Assembly (NCBI GenBank): GCA_016858145.1
Contig: JAEHOE010000125.1
Span: 124,001 to 188,000, forward strand
Origin: Edaphochlamys debaryana
Lineage: Eukaryota > Chlorophyta > Chlorophyceae > Chlamydomonadales
DNA length: 64,000 bases
Reading direction: 5' to 3'
Both the position numbers and the translations under genes were made by a program. Position 1 is the first letter of the stretch. Every line of letters begins with the position of its first letter. Of the stretch, positions 22,318 to 35,400 are shown piece after piece. The notes beneath the pieces were generated by a model. The model was not told where the DNA came from and did no database searches. It saw nothing but the letters and a program-made list of their open reading frames with translations.

Positions 22318-25300
22318 TCAGAAGGCGGCGCCGCCGGCCCCGTTGCCACCCGCTGCTTGTACGGCAGGCGGCGGCGCGGTGATCTTGTTGGCCCCCGCCA
22401 GGACCGCCACGGCCCCCATGAGGCCCGCGTAGGCCCATGTGGGCCCCGCGCCGGCCGCATGCTTTGTCTGGAGCGGGGGAGGAAGAGGTGGGGGGAGGCA
22501 GAAGGAGGGAAGAAGAGGTGGCTATTAGATTCTGGGCATCAGCTCCTGGCGAGGGCTCACAAATACTCCATACGCCGTGGCCAGCCCTTTCGGCCCTCCC
22601 CCCCGGCCTCGGCCAGGAACTCTTGATCCGATCCCCCAACCTACGGTGATGCAAGAATCTGCACACCACACGCGTCCGCCCCTCGGAGGGAGGACAGGCC
22701 CTCCCCTCCTCCCCACTCCCCCAACTCTCCACCCCCACCCCCTCACCGCCACTGCTGCCAGCATGGCGATTGCGGAGATCCCCGCGCCCAGCGCCAGACC
22801 CACATTGAGCGCCTGGTACAGGGGTGAGCCTGTGTGGAGTGGGGGGTGGCGGGGGGAGGGGTGGCGTGGGGGGGTGATGCGATGGTTTCCGGATGTGCGA
22901 CCGGGGGGGAGGCGGATAGGGGTGTAGGGAGATCTGGTAATGATGCGGTGAGCAGGCGGAGCGGGGCGAGGCGTTGGCGGGTGTGCAGGGACCCCGGGGT
23001 ATGGTGCCTAAACGCCGTGAACTGGCGACCTCCGCCCGACTGTCCGTCCCGCTCCCCCTGTGTCCCCTGTGTCGGCCCTGGCCCACCCCGCCTGCTCAGA
23101 CCTTGCCCTCCCGTTGATCCCACTCCCCTGATCTCCCTCGCACTCCTCTCCCCCCCCTCCCCCTCACCCGCGCGGCCCGCGTCAGCCGCCTGCTTCACCA
23201 GCCCCAGCACCAGACCGTTGGCCAGCGTGGCGGCGCCCGCCATGCGCATGCAAAACACGTCAACGGCGCCCTGCGGCGGTTGGTGGTTGATGCGGTTGGT
23301 GCGGTTGAGTGGTTGATGGTTGGTGCGTTCGGTGCGCGGTGCGCGGTACGCCCTTGGGTCACACAATGGCACGTATCCGTGTGATGCGTCCCGTGCGTGC
23401 GGCGGGGTCCCGCGTACCCCAGTCCCCCAAAGGACACGAGCTAGGTGCAGGTGCGCCCACGGGCCCCACGCACCCGTGCGGCGGTGAGTCCGAAGGGGCA
23501 GGCGGAGCCGGGCTCGGTGAGGAAGAAAGAGCCGCCCAGGGCTGGGGGGAGGGGGACGGGGAAGGGGGGATGGCAAGTGGAAGAAAGGACACGGGGCGAG
23601 TCAGGGTTGACCTGCCTAATCGGCCGTTTCCCCTGGGCTTCACGACCTTAATGCTTTCGGGGTTGCCCTCTCAATACATGCATGACCAGGGTTCTCCATC
23701 CAAGCATGCTCTCCAGCAGAGTAGCTTTTCCATCCACCCTCCCACTCTCACGCAACCACTCTCACTCGCACCTTCCAACGCCCCACCCATCCTCCTTCTC
23801 TACCCACCCACGGTAAGCACGCAACCACCCTCCTCTCGCCACACCTACCCATGGTCAGCACGGTTGCTGCGAAGTAGGCTGTTGCGTTGAGGTTGCGGGG
23901 GCTGATGAGGTCCAGCACCCCGCCCAGGAGGCCCCGCGTGGAGGGGAGCACCTGCCCACTCTCGCGGATCTGCGCGCCGCCGTACGTACGGCAGGTACGG
24001 CAGGTGTAGAGGGCGTCAGGGGTGGCACATGGAAGCGGGGGGGAGCAGGAGTAGGGGTGTGGGTGACTGCGCCTGTGCGCGTGGGTTGATGCAGCTGCTC
24101 AAGAGTGATGTTCATGGCCGGGCGGGCGAGTGCGCGGTGTTCGGGTGGAGGCTGGGGCACAGCACGCGCCTCCATAGCTTCGCGTGCTGGCCTCCTGCCG
24201 TACAGCCGTACAGCATCATGCCGTACCGGTGCCGTACCTTCATCAAGGTGTACGACGTGGTGATCGTGGCCAGGCCCGACAGGGCCCCCACCGATGCGGC
24301 CAGCACCGGATTGCGCAGAGACACGGCCTGAGGGGGAGGGGAGGGGAGGGCGGGGCACAGGGTGGAAGGGGGGAGGGGCTCTATGATGGGATGAATGCGG
24401 CCGATTGGATGCCCCAGTCACGGCCCGAGGCTGCTCCGGAAGGGGCACCCACCCAGCGGTCCTCCGCCGACAGCGCCAGCGGGGCCGGCATGCATCCCCT
24501 ACCCCCTCTGCACCCCCTCCCCCCCCCTCTGCACCCCCTCCCCTCGTCCCCCGTGCCCCCCCGCTCCCTCCCCCCCCCCTCTGCACCCCCCCCCTTTTCC
24601 CCGTCCCCCTCCCCCGTCCCCACCCTCCCCCCACCTGCGTCAGCACCACCAGCGCCAGCACCCCGTGCATCAGGCAGGCGGAGGCCAGCTGCTTGAAGGC
24701 GGGGGCGCCCACGATACCCGAGTCGGCGGCACGCTGCGCGAAGTAGTGTGGGGGAAGCCGGGTGGTTGGGTAGGTCTTTGGGGGTGGGTGGGCCAACCAT
24801 CCCCCGGTCCACAGGCCTGGCCCTGGGGCCTGGCCCCTCCCTGCCGCCCCCTCCACCGCCGGCGCCGCTTGGGTGCCGGGAGCAAACACCCGGCGAGGAT
24901 AGTCGCAACCATCCCCTGCCCATCCCCGCGCAAAGCGCCTTGGCTTCATGACCTTCCCCCCACGCTCCTGAACCCCTCCTCTTGCCTTTCCCCTTCCTGT
25001 CGGTCCGGGTGCTCGCCCGCCTGAATCTCGTGCACTCCTCCTACCCCCCTCCCCTCTCCCTACCTTGATCTCGTGTTTGGCGGCAACGGTGGGCAGCAGG
25101 GCCGCCCCCGTCAGCACCAGCAGCAGGCGCTGGGGGGCGGCCAGGGTGGCGCCGGGGAAGAGCGCGGAGCCTGCAGGGGCGGGGGGGCGGGAAGGTCAAG
25201 GAGTGTGTGGGTCCAGGAGTGTGTGCATGTGTGGTTAGTTGGAAGGAGCTGGGCCGGTCTGAGCACGATCCACATCACATTCAACCCTTACCCTGTGGGT

Positions 25301-26168
25301 CTGGTCTTGGCATGGCCTGCATCACCTCCCCCTCCGCCCTCGCCCTCAGTGCCCCCCGCTGCCGCCGTCGCCCACCGCAGCCCTGCTCCCCGCCTTCCCC
25401 CCTCCCCGCCCAACCCCCGCCTACCCACGGGCCCAGGTAGCACGGTGGCGGCCGCCGCCGCCGCCGCAGTGCCGTACGTGAGGAGGGGGTACATGAGGGT
25501 AGCCATGGGGCCCAGATTGACGGAGCGGAGATCTGGTGGGGTGGAGGGGAGGGGACAGGAGAGGAGGGATAGGAGGGCGGGCGGGCGGGTGGGTACGTGG
25601 TGGGTATCTGGCGGGTCCGTGTTTGACTGGAATCCGGACAAACATCCGGAACTGGCGTCCCGCAAATCCGGATCCGGAACCCACTGGCGGTGCTATCCAC
25701 CAACGGCTCCCTGCCGTACGCGGCGGCGGAGGGGTTGGCGGGGGAGTCACCGGTGGGGCGTGTGGAGGCGGAGGGCGGGGGGGCGTCGATGTCATCGGAT
25801 CGCTCCTTGAAGGCGACGGGCTGCAGGGGGGAGGGGGGCGAGGGAAGAAGATATCGGGAGAGGGGAGGGGACAAAGGGTGGCAACCCAACCCAGGCGGGG
25901 AGCGTGATGCCGGCACCCACCCACCTTGCACGGCCGGCGGCTGAGGGGCCGCGGCGACGGGCAGGGGCCTGCGGGGGCCGGGGGTGGGGGGAAGAGGGGG
26001 AAGGGCCGTGTGGAGCAGCAGAGGGCAAGGGCCCGAGCCCGGCACGGCCTTCATCGCCAACACCGTCGTTTGCCCCCGGCGCCTAGCCCCTGCCTTACCC
26101 CTTTGCGCGAGCCGCGAGCTGCAGCCGCAGCGGCCAGCCGGAGCCCCCCGCGCTAGCTGCAGTGCCAT
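22318..26168 (-). CDS. Multi-pass membrane protein, probably plastid-targeted, unknown family
   Basis: Eleven exons: 26099-26168, 25925-25968, 25685-25820, 25425-25532, 25064-25170, 24635-24733, 24238-24327, 23849-23969, 23168-23270, 22747-22829, 22318-22467 (about 369 aa). The N terminus MALQLARGAPAGRC is basic and acid-free like a transit peptide. A soluble acidic linker (AFKERSDDIDAPPPSA) follows. Then come at least six hydrophobic segments: MYPLLTYGTAAAAAAATVLP, PQRLLLVLTGAALLPTVAA, QLASACLMHGVLALVVLTQ, PVLAASVGALSGLATITTS, NATAYFAATVLTM, LANGLVLGLV, LGAGISAIAMLAAVA and AYAGLMGAVAVLAGA. Nine of ten junctions match in phase. The exon 8/9 junction needs one base fewer (a GGG at 23270-23268), read as an indel or an alternative donor. 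Plausible as an envelope or thylakoid protein; no function is claimed. Confidence 0.75.
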
Positions 26169-26447
26169 CCCGCGGCTGTGCGCTGGTGCTCTCGGAGCGG
26201 AGCTCGAGGGCAGGGGTTGTAGGGGAAGCGCGCGATAGCGGCAGCCGTGGGCGTTGCGCGAGCTGTTGGTTCTGCGAGAGGGTTGCGGGTGGCTAGCTGT
26301 GAAGTCGGGCCCGCGGCGTGGGGGGGAAGCTTGGGAGGGTTTGTGGCGCGGTCGCGGATGCACCGGGAAGGCTCCAAAGCGGGCTCGCGTCAGGTCGCGG
26401 GTGTTAAACCCTGACATACCAAACACCCGCAACCCGCTGTCACAAGA
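26169..26447. promoter_or_regulatory. Short bidirectional promoter, membrane protein / sulfiredoxin
   Basis: Only 279 bases separate the two divergent start codons. No TATA box is obvious. The compact head-to-head layout predicts co-regulation of the plastid-type membrane protein and the antioxidant repair enzyme. Confidence 0.5.
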
Positions 26448-27945
26448 ATGCTCGCTCGAACCTGCAACTCGCGCTGCGCCCCCAGCGCTCGGGCAAGCTC
26501 GGGACCTGTGCATCCATGGCCCACGGTCCTCCCACGCGGGCGCTGCGCCCTCCGAGTAGTCGCACAGGCGCAGCAGCAGCCGGAGACAACAGCGACAAGC
26601 GCGGAGCCAGGTGCGGCAGGCCGAGCGGCACATGCTCGTGCAACGTTGCAGCGATTTGCTGATGTCGCGCGCTGCTGCTGCCCGCAGTCGCGTCAATCAG
26701 CGCTACCACCAACAAGTACAATTGGACGTTTGACAGTATCGCGCCAGGTGCGACCGCCCTCGCCCTCGAGCTCGCACAGCAACCCGCGCCCGAAGCCCCC
26801 CTCCGCCCCTCCGCCCTCGGTTGGGCCCCGCGAGCACACTCTCCATCCTTCCTGCTCAGCTGTCCTTCCTCTCCCTGACCCTGTCAACCTGCCCCGGCTG
26901 CCGCAGCTCCGGGCGCGGGCCCCGACGCACGTGGGCGGCAGGTGATGGAGCTGCCGGTAGCTGCCATCCGGCGGCCGCTGGGGCGCACACGTGGCAACGG
27001 TGAGGGGGGGCGGGGACGCTGCCAAGTTGGGCATGGTGTACGTTACCGCGCGAGTGGGGACCGGGACCGGGGAGGCACCAGCGGAAACCTTAGTGCGGGC
27101 CGCGGAGTTGGGTTGCGGGGGGCAATGGCATGGCCATTTGGGTGCCTCTGCGCCCGCCCTCCTGCCCGGCCCCCACCCCCACCCCCACCCCCACATCTTC
27201 TCCCCCTCCCCCCCAGACCAGGACAAGGTGGCGGCCCTGATGGAGTCCATCCAGCAGATAGGGCTGCAGGAGCCGGTGGGGAGGGAGGGGGGGGCCGAGG
27301 GCGCAAGGGGAGGCACATGGGGCTTGACGATGAACAGCGGAGCAGGGAGCCGCAGCAAGGGGTGACAGGGTTTTTGACGGTGGAAGTTAGGTCCGGCCAG
27401 GGTAGCGGGAGGCAGTGTGCAGTCATGCCCGCGCAGCGGAAGCGGGGTGGGGGTTTGGGGGAATGGGCCGCCGCGTGAAAGTGGGGCTGGCCGATTCCAA
27501 TGGTACGCCAGTTGGTTGGATGAGGCGAGGGAAGCCTGTCTCCAAATGACAAACGATACAACTGCCCTCGTACACCCTGCCGTACACACAGATCGACGTG
27601 CTCGACGTGGACGGCGTGTACTACGGTTTCAGCGGCTGCCACCGCTTTGAGGTACGTACCGCCTGGCTTACGGTATGGGCTGGTTGTGTACCACGCTCCA
27701 CGAAGAGGCGCCTCGTGCTGTTGGCCTTCCCGCCATGCACTCCATTTGTGCTCCTCCGCAGCCCTCCTTTTTGCTGTCCTTTGCCTGTTCTCAGTTCTGG
27801 GTTTAGGGTTTTAGTTCTGAACGCCTGCGTGTCCCCTGCGTGCCGTTCCCCCCCCCCCTAGGCGCACCAGCGGTTGGGCCGGGAGATGATCCTCTGCCGA
27901 GTGCGCAAAGCCACCAAGGAGGTGCTCAAGATGCACATGATGTGA
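26448..27945 (+). CDS. SRX1: Sulfiredoxin, probably chloroplastic
   Basis: Reduces hyperoxidised (sulfinic) 2-Cys peroxiredoxin back to the active form using ATP and a thiol donor. Six exons: 26448-26610, 26688-26747, 26907-26999, 27217-27275, 27592-27651, 27862-27945 (172 aa; phases close). The N terminus MLARTCNSRCAPSARASSG is a transit-type leader. The enzyme core runs VMELPVAAIRRPL, DKVAALMESIQQIGLQEP, IDVLDVDGVYYGF and SGCHRFEAHQRLG, then CRVRKATKEVLKMHM. The catalytic Cys is in the FSGCHR motif, whose Gly-Cys-His-Arg also binds the ATP phosphates. Length fits the core (~100 aa) plus a targeting leader. It is the divergent neighbour of a predicted plastid membrane protein. Confidence 0.95.
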
Positions 27946-29452
27946 TCCGTCGTACGGCGGTTGATGCGGATGGCATGGATGGCGGACCTGAAGCACATGA
28001 CGTGCTGGCGGCGTACGGCGGCGAGAGGGAGCCATGGAGGCATCTTAATGCATGTTGGGGGGGGCGGGGTCCTTCATTGAAGATTTGACGCGTGCATGCG
28101 TGCGGAGAGCGACTCGGCGAAAGGCCTGCCGGGGGCGTGCAGGGGCGGGCGGCGGGCGGGTAGGCGTCCGTGTGAAGTGACCACGCCGTGTGGATATGGT
28201 GGTGTGTGTTTCGGGCTCTTAGGTCGGTGGGCGGCGTGTGGAAGCGCGAGGGAGCGGGTGGAGCGCGTTGGGCACCTTGGCGGCCTCCAAGGCGAGATGA
28301 GCGTGTGAGGACTTGGACTGGCGGTCTCGTGCCCAAGGGCACGCAGAGTATCCAGGAGCGCTGTAGTGGAGTGGATGTACGTCCCACTCATTACTCAAGG
28401 ATAGGAAGTGTAGAAATTTACACCAAGGGTGTCTGTCGTCCTCAGGACAGGGAAAAGGGCTGAGCCCCAAACCCCGCGACGCCGTGCAGTCAAGCCCTAC
28501 GCCCCACAGCTCCAGAACGCACGGGGTAGCTACGGGGGAGCTACGATCAGCAACGCGGTCCTCCAGGCCCCATGCATGTCGTACTGCGAGTAGCGTACGA
28601 ACGTACGAATGGACGCAGGACCACACGTGAGGGCCGGTGAACGGGCGATGCTGGCGGGAACGTGCCTGGGCTTGCTGCGCCTCAATCCCGGTCGCTGCCC
28701 CGTTCTCCGCCAACCCCACCCCATCCGCATGCAGAGTAACATCTGCCCCACCAGCCAGCGCTGTGTGAGCAGTGGCGAGAGCTACAGCTGTGAGCAGGCT
28801 TGAAAGGGTTGCAGAGGCACGCCGCGGTTGGGCCGGAGTAGAGAGGTGGAAGGGTGGAGTCGCAACCGGTTGGGGACGAAGGGGACGGGCTGGCTCGAGC
28901 AACACTTGCGTGAAGGAGGCAGGGACAAACGGCTCCAGACATGATGCCATGACAGGGAGTGTGAGCATGAGAGCCGGATCAACCAGACGCCAGTGTTGGT
29001 TGCAAGCGGCCCGCCCCGCCACCTCCCCGCCCATGCCACACCACCACAGGCCAGCCATGCAGCCGCAGCAGCCTCGCGCCCCCCTCCAGCTGAGGACAGA
29101 GCCTCCCACCCGACCGCCCGCGGACCGGTTGCAACCCGTCCGCGTGTCCGCGCAACCCCATAGCTGCCGCCTCGGTCGCTGTTCCTCGTCTGCTCACGAG
29201 CTTCGCCCCAACAACTAATCCATGCCTCACCTAGGGCTTGCCGCGCGTGCGCCGTCCTACGATACCGCAGCTGCAGCTCCTTCCACAGCCGCCGCCCCTG
29301 CGCTCATCCCACCCCTGCGCACACCCCTTCCGAAGTGCAGCCCCTCCCGCGCCTGCCGTCTCCCCATTCCCCACGCCTCCTCCGCCTCCACCCTCCACCC
29401 CCACGCCTCCTCGCCTCGTCCTCCACCCGTTCCGCCCCTCCGCCGCCGCCGC
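27946..29452. other. Convergent 3' flanks of sulfiredoxin and TRAPPC11
   Basis: No supportable gene despite several open frames on both strands; none shows exon-like structure. A minus-strand TGTAA at 28418-28422 could end the TRAPPC11 transcript, implying a long (~1 kb) 3' UTR. Confidence 0.45.
28418..28422 (-). terminator. Putative polyadenylation signal TGTAA (TRAPPC11)
   Basis: TTACA on the plus strand, about 1.03 kb beyond the TRAPPC11 stop. It is the nearest clear match I noticed. Confidence 0.35.
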
Positions 29453-32400
29453 TCAGAACGGCTGCACGTACACGTGCGGGCTCTGCGTCGTGAGCGCGCA
29501 GTTGTGCCGCGGCGCCAGCAGGCGCACGCCCGGCAGCAGCTGGTGCCCGGGCTGCGAGGCGGTCAGCTGCCAGGACACGCCCGCGCGCTCCCGGGGGGGC
29601 ACCGAGAGCGAGGGCGAGCGCTCGTTGGCGCAGGCGAACCCGGGGGCGTCCTGGGGGGAGCAGGTGTGTGGGGTGTGGGGCGGGTGGGGTGCAGTTGTGT
29701 GCGGGTGTGCGGGGACGAAGCGGGGCCGCGACGAGGGAGGGCTGGGGCTATCGGTGTGCGGCCGGCGAAGTTGCACACGTTTCTGTCGTTGCCCCCTGTC
29801 CCAGGGACCCTTATCGATAGATCCCATCCCGGCCATCCTGGATTCAGATCCAACACCCGCACCCACCTGTAGCGTGATCATGAGCTCCAGGGGGGTGGTT
29901 CCAAAGTTTTGGAGCTGAGGCCACGGAGGGTCAGGACGGGATGGGAGGGTTCAAGCGGGGCAAGCGACCGGCCCTCCCCTCCCACCATTGTATGTGGCCC
30001 TCCCTTCACGCGTAGCAGCCCAAGCACCCCCAACCCTTTCCCCCGTCACCCGCCCAACCCCAACCCACCTGCAGCGAGTATGTGAAGGGGATGCCCGTGG
30101 TGATTGCGGACGGCCCCACGGTCCGCGCCGTGAGCAGGCTCTCGGCCACCGTCACCCGGGGCAGCTCCAGGGTGGTGGTTACCCAGGGGTCGGGGCAGGG
30201 CGGGGCCAGCGGGTCCACGAACCCGTCCCCCCGCTGGTTCGCCTCCCCGACAGCCCCCTCCGCCCCCTCGCCCTCGCGCTGCCCCTCCGCGTCCCCCGCC
30301 TCCGCCCCCGCAAAGCCGCCGTCCTCGGCGGAAGAGCCGGCGGCGTCGGATCCGGATCCGGATCCAGATGCGGTGGCGTGGGGCGCGGGCTGCTGGGGCA
30401 GCAGCACGTGCCCAGCGGGGCGACGCCATCGGATGTTGAGGCGGCCGAGGGAGCGGGGGTGATCCAGGAGCTCGGTGGGGCAGATGGGAAGCAGGAGCGT
30501 CATTACGTCACTCTTAGTAAGCCGGGTGTACGGCGCCACGACGAGCGCCCCGGAAGCAACCGCCGCCGCCCCCGCCGGCCCCGCCGCTGGATCGGGGCCC
30601 AGGGTAGAGGCCAGGGAGGTGGGGGCCTGGCTGGGCCCGCCGGGGCCCGTTGGAGGGCCCACGCCGGGGGGCGGGCCGTGGGCCGCGAGCTGCTGGTTTG
30701 GATCCGCCACCAGGCGGATCGCGGATCCTGGTTCCAGCGCCACCTGTGTGGGTTAGGATCCAAGGAGGTGCGTTGGAAAACGTGGTCAACGGGGCGGTGT
30801 TGGGAGCAAGGGACGGTCGAGAGGGCGAGGGCTACACGGCGGGGTTCATGGGGCCCGGTCACTGGGCGGTGAGGCGTGAGGAGCACGTCTTGGCTCGCCC
30901 TCCCCCAACAAGCCACCCCCCTCCCCGCACCCCCACCCCCACCTGCGCGCTGGCCACCTCCACCACCGCGGGCTGCAGCGCCCTCAGCATGGCAGTCAGG
31001 ACCACGGGCTGACCTGGGGGGGGGGGTGGAGACGGAGGGGGGGTTGGAGCTGGTTGGAAGGGAGCGGAGGGAATGCCAAGCAGGCGGGAAGGGCGGGTGT
31101 GAAGGGGTGGTTGCGCCAGGCGGGATGGCGTGGTCTCACTGCGCCCTATGCCCCAGTCTGTGGCGGATTAACCCTGTCCGGCGCCCGAAGCCAGGCTGAG
31201 CCGTATCCCCACCCCACTTGCTCCGGGGCAGCCAAGTCGGCACCCGTCGCTCGCCCTCCCCGCCCCGCCCTCTCAACTATCGTGAGGGCAGGATCTTGTT
31301 CGTCGCTCGCCCTTCCCCCACCGCCCTGCCCTGCTCTCACCTATCGTGAGGGCCGTGGAGCCCAGGTCCCGGCTTGTGAGCCGGGGCAGCGAGAGCGTGT
31401 GCACCCCCACCTCGGAGCTCATCCTGTGCAGGGGGTGGGCGGGGGTGGTGGCGAGGCAGATGGGGGGGGGGGGCGAGTTCGCGTGAGCGGCATGCGGCCT
31501 GTGAGACAGACGGACTCGAGGTTGCTTACGTAAGGAGCTTCCGAGTGCTGGCCCCTGCCCCGCACGCGGCTCTCCCTGCCCCCCACCTGCACTTGAAGTC
31601 AAAGGGTTCCTCGAATGTGAGCGTGGCGGTGGCCGTGACCTGCCGGGTGGGGCCGCAATAGCGAGGGCACGTGAGTACATGAGTACATGACTGGGAATGG
31701 AAAAGCAGGGTAGCAGCAAGGGCGATTGCGTGCCGCGTAGATATCCACCGCCAGCTCGACGCACAAACCTTCGGCACCAACCGACGGCTCGCCCCCGCTG
31801 CCCCCCCCCCACCAGCAGCATGGCCCCGACCGCCGCTCCAGCGCGTGTGTTTCGCCGACGCATCCCCCGCCTCCACCCATCCCGTCAGCACCCGCCTCCC
31901 GCCCGGCCCCACCTGTGCGGGGCACAGCAGCATGGCCCCCCCCGCCGCCCCAGCGTGTGTCTTGTGCCGACGTGTCCCCACCTCGACACTCTCCTCAGCG
32001 CCCCCCTCGCTACCCCGAACCCACCTGAGCGGGGCACAGCAGCATGGCCCCCACCGCCGCGGTGCCGGCGGCCGAGGCGCGGGCCCACAGCCGCACCGTG
32101 TAGCGCCGCCCGGGCTGCACCGTGGGCAGCTGGATCCTGCGGGGCGGGGAGGGGATGTGTGATAAAGCGGGTTGTGCGTTGTGAGGCATCGGATGGAGAG
32201 AGGGTAGGCAAGGTGGCATTGACTAGAAGGGTTCCACGACACACGAGAGCGCCCTTCTCTCGATGACACATTCCTTCCCTCCTTCCCTAAAAGTTGAACC
32301 GCGCTTGCTCCCCACGCACACGCACATTGGCACTCCAGGACACCACGTTGTGCCCCGCCCATTGGCCCTCCGCCCCATGCATGAAGCGCACGCACCTGTA

Positions 32401-35400
32401 CCGCTCGTTGTTGAGCGCCATGAGCCCCGGCTGCGGCCCCGCCGCGTCATCAACCACCAGTACGATGTCGCCCGGCTGCAGCCCGCCGGACGTACGGCCG
32501 ATGACGAACTCCATGCAGGCGTTGACCTGGTTTGACCGGCGACGGGCAAGCACGGGCAGCCAGGGGCTGTGGGTCCCCAGATTCGAATACAGGTCTACAG
32601 CTCGACTGCCTCAGGGAAGCCACCATTCTTCCCCAACCCACCTGTACGCCCTGGTGTGAGACTGCATCTAGTCTAGACACGCCTTACCCCACGCCGAGAT
32701 CACGCAGGCCCAACCCAGGCACGCAGCGCCACATTCCTCACCTATCTTCCCCCCCACCCGGCCCCCACCCCCGCCTCCAGCCCCACCCACCAGCGGCCTG
32801 CCCTCCCGGGGCACCTCCAGCACCGCCAGCAGGGGGGCGTGCTCCCCCAGCAGGGCCAAGCCCGAGGGCAGGCCGTACGACAGGCTGTTGGGGGAGTACG
32901 GCACGGTACGACACAGCGCCGTTGCGGTGGAGGGCTCCAGGGTCCTCCATGCAACACCCACAGGGCAACCGCCCGCCACAGGGTCCCCGGAAGTCCGGAG
33001 ATGCCACATGCCAAGACACGCTGCAAGCCCCGCGCCACAACCCGAAAGGCAACGCCACCCACCTCGGCAGGGGCCCCAGGTGCGCGACGTTGAGGACCAG
33101 CTGCCCCGGGGACACGGCCGGGCCCCCCGTGGGTCCCGAGGAGCGCACGGAGCGGAAGGGCGCCGCGGCGGCGTCCGCGCCGCCCCGCCCCCCGCCCAGC
33201 AGCGGGCCCGTCAGCACGCCCGGCTGCGCCGAGGCGGCGGTGGCGGGCGGGAAGGACTGCGGGGGCGGCAGAAGAGGGTGGCGGCGCACGCGGTAAGGTA
33301 AGGTGTGGGGCAAGCAGCACCGCGCTGCAGCAATAGGAACGTGCCCAAACCTCGTGGCCTCGTGGCCTCGCCGCTTCCAAACTCGCAGCCCCACTCTACC
33401 CATGCCCTCAACCCGCTCGCAGCCCCCGGCCCCCCTCGCCGAGCCGCCGTTTCCCGCCCCACGTACCGCCCCTCGACAGTCGCCACCCCGCACAGCCCCG
33501 GCGCCAACGGTCAGTTCCTGCCTGCAACCCGCCCCCAGCCTCGCCTCCCGCCCCCCCCGCACCGCCAGTTTGAAGACCACTGTGGCGTGGTCGCTGAGCA
33601 GCAGGATGGCCCGCTCCGCCCGCAGGCGGCCCAGGCAGCGGGGCGCGAGGCGGGCAGAGTAGTGCGTCCAGCGCTGGGGGGGCAGCGTGGCGCTGCCTTC
33701 CCCGGGGCCGCCGGAGGTGGAGGAGGTGGAGGCAGGGCCGCCGGCGGCGTGGGCGTGCCCTGGGGAGGAGGGGGGGGAGATCTTTGACGAGTTAGAGGTT
33801 GAATAGCCCAGATGGTATGGCGGCTGCCAGCGAGTCCGATGCGCACCGAGGTTCAGAGCGAAGGGGGGGGGGCTTATGCGCTCGTCAGCGCTGGCCAGGT
33901 GCTCGTACTTTTGCAAGCCAATCCAGATTTTGTCCCCCAAACTTCTACTACTGCCGGTCCCTCTACCCTCTGTATTTTGAATGGCAAGTCGGAGGAGGAC
34001 CTGCCCACCCCCTGCCTCCTGGTGCCCTCGCCCACCTGCGGTGCGCTCCGCCTCCGGCTCCGCGTCCGGCTGCGCTCCGTCCGCCCCCGGCGGCGGCGGG
34101 GGGTGCTGGCGCAGGTGCGTGTTGAGGTGCAGGTGGTGGAAGGAGTGGGTGGCGGAGTCGAGCGCGGAGCCGATGTGGCCCGGGAGGAGGGGGTAGGGCG
34201 GCGCGTGGGGGGGCACCACCCCCGGCAGCGCCTGCACCCACATGTCGCCCTGTCAGGGGTGGAGGCGGTGGAAGCGGGGTGGAGTTGGGAGCAGAGTGTA
34301 TGGCGACCGAGTGAGAGAGGCCTGGCAATCCGACTTGCCACTCCCAATCTTGCACGCATCCTTCACCCCTCCCCTGCACCAGTACCAGCAGCCCACCACC
34401 AGCACCCTCTAGCATACCCCCCAAGCCCCGAGCCGCGCCTCCACTCCCTCACGCCCCCCCCCAAGCACCCACCCCCCCGCCTCCACCCCCCACCCACCCC
34501 ACCTGGTCGTCCGCAAAGTGCAGCACGACCGCCTTGAGCGGCAGCCCCCTGGGCAGGCCGCAGAAGAGGCCCAGGTAGAAGTCGGCCGAGTCGGGGTCGG
34601 GGCGGGTGTAGGCGAAGCCGGCGGCAAGGGACACGCACCTGGGGTGGGTGGGCGGGGGGTGGGGAGGTGGGGGAGGGAGAGGCTCGTGTGAGTGCAGCCC
34701 GTGGGGAGGTGGTGGCGCGGTACTGGGTGTGGGTGTGCGCAGCCCTGCTCCTGACCGGCTGCCCGTCAGATTGCGTGTCCGCATCCCTAGACCTGCACCT
34801 CCGACATCCCTAAACCTGCACCACCGGGCCCTCCGACACGGCCCTCCCCCCAGCCTCCCAGCCGCCCCAAACTGGTTGATGCTCCACCCATAGTCCCCCC
34901 ACCCCCACCCCACCTGCTCCACCCATAGTCCCCCCCCCCCCACCCCACCTGCTCCACCGTAGTCCCCCCCCCCCCACCCCACCTGCTCCACCCGTAGTCC
35001 CCCCCCCCCCACCCCACCTGCTCCACCCGTAGTCCCCCCACCCCCACCCCACCTGCTCCACCCGTAGTCCCCCCACCCCCACCCCACCTGCTCCACCCAT
35101 AGTCCCCCCCACCCCCCCCCACCTGCTCCACCCGTAGTCCCCCCACCCCCCCCCCCACCTGCTCCACCCGTAGTCCCCCCACCCCCCCCCCACCTGCTCC
35201 ACCCGTAGTCCCCCCCCCCCCCCCCCCACCTGCTCCACCCGTAGTCCCCCACCCCCCCCCACCTGCTCCACCCATAGTCCCCCCCACCCCCCCCCCACCT
35301 GCTCCACCCATAGTCCCCCCCACCCCCACCCACCTGCTCCACCCGTAGTCCCCCCCACCCCCACCCCACCTGCTCCACCCGTAGTCCCCCCACCCCCCCC

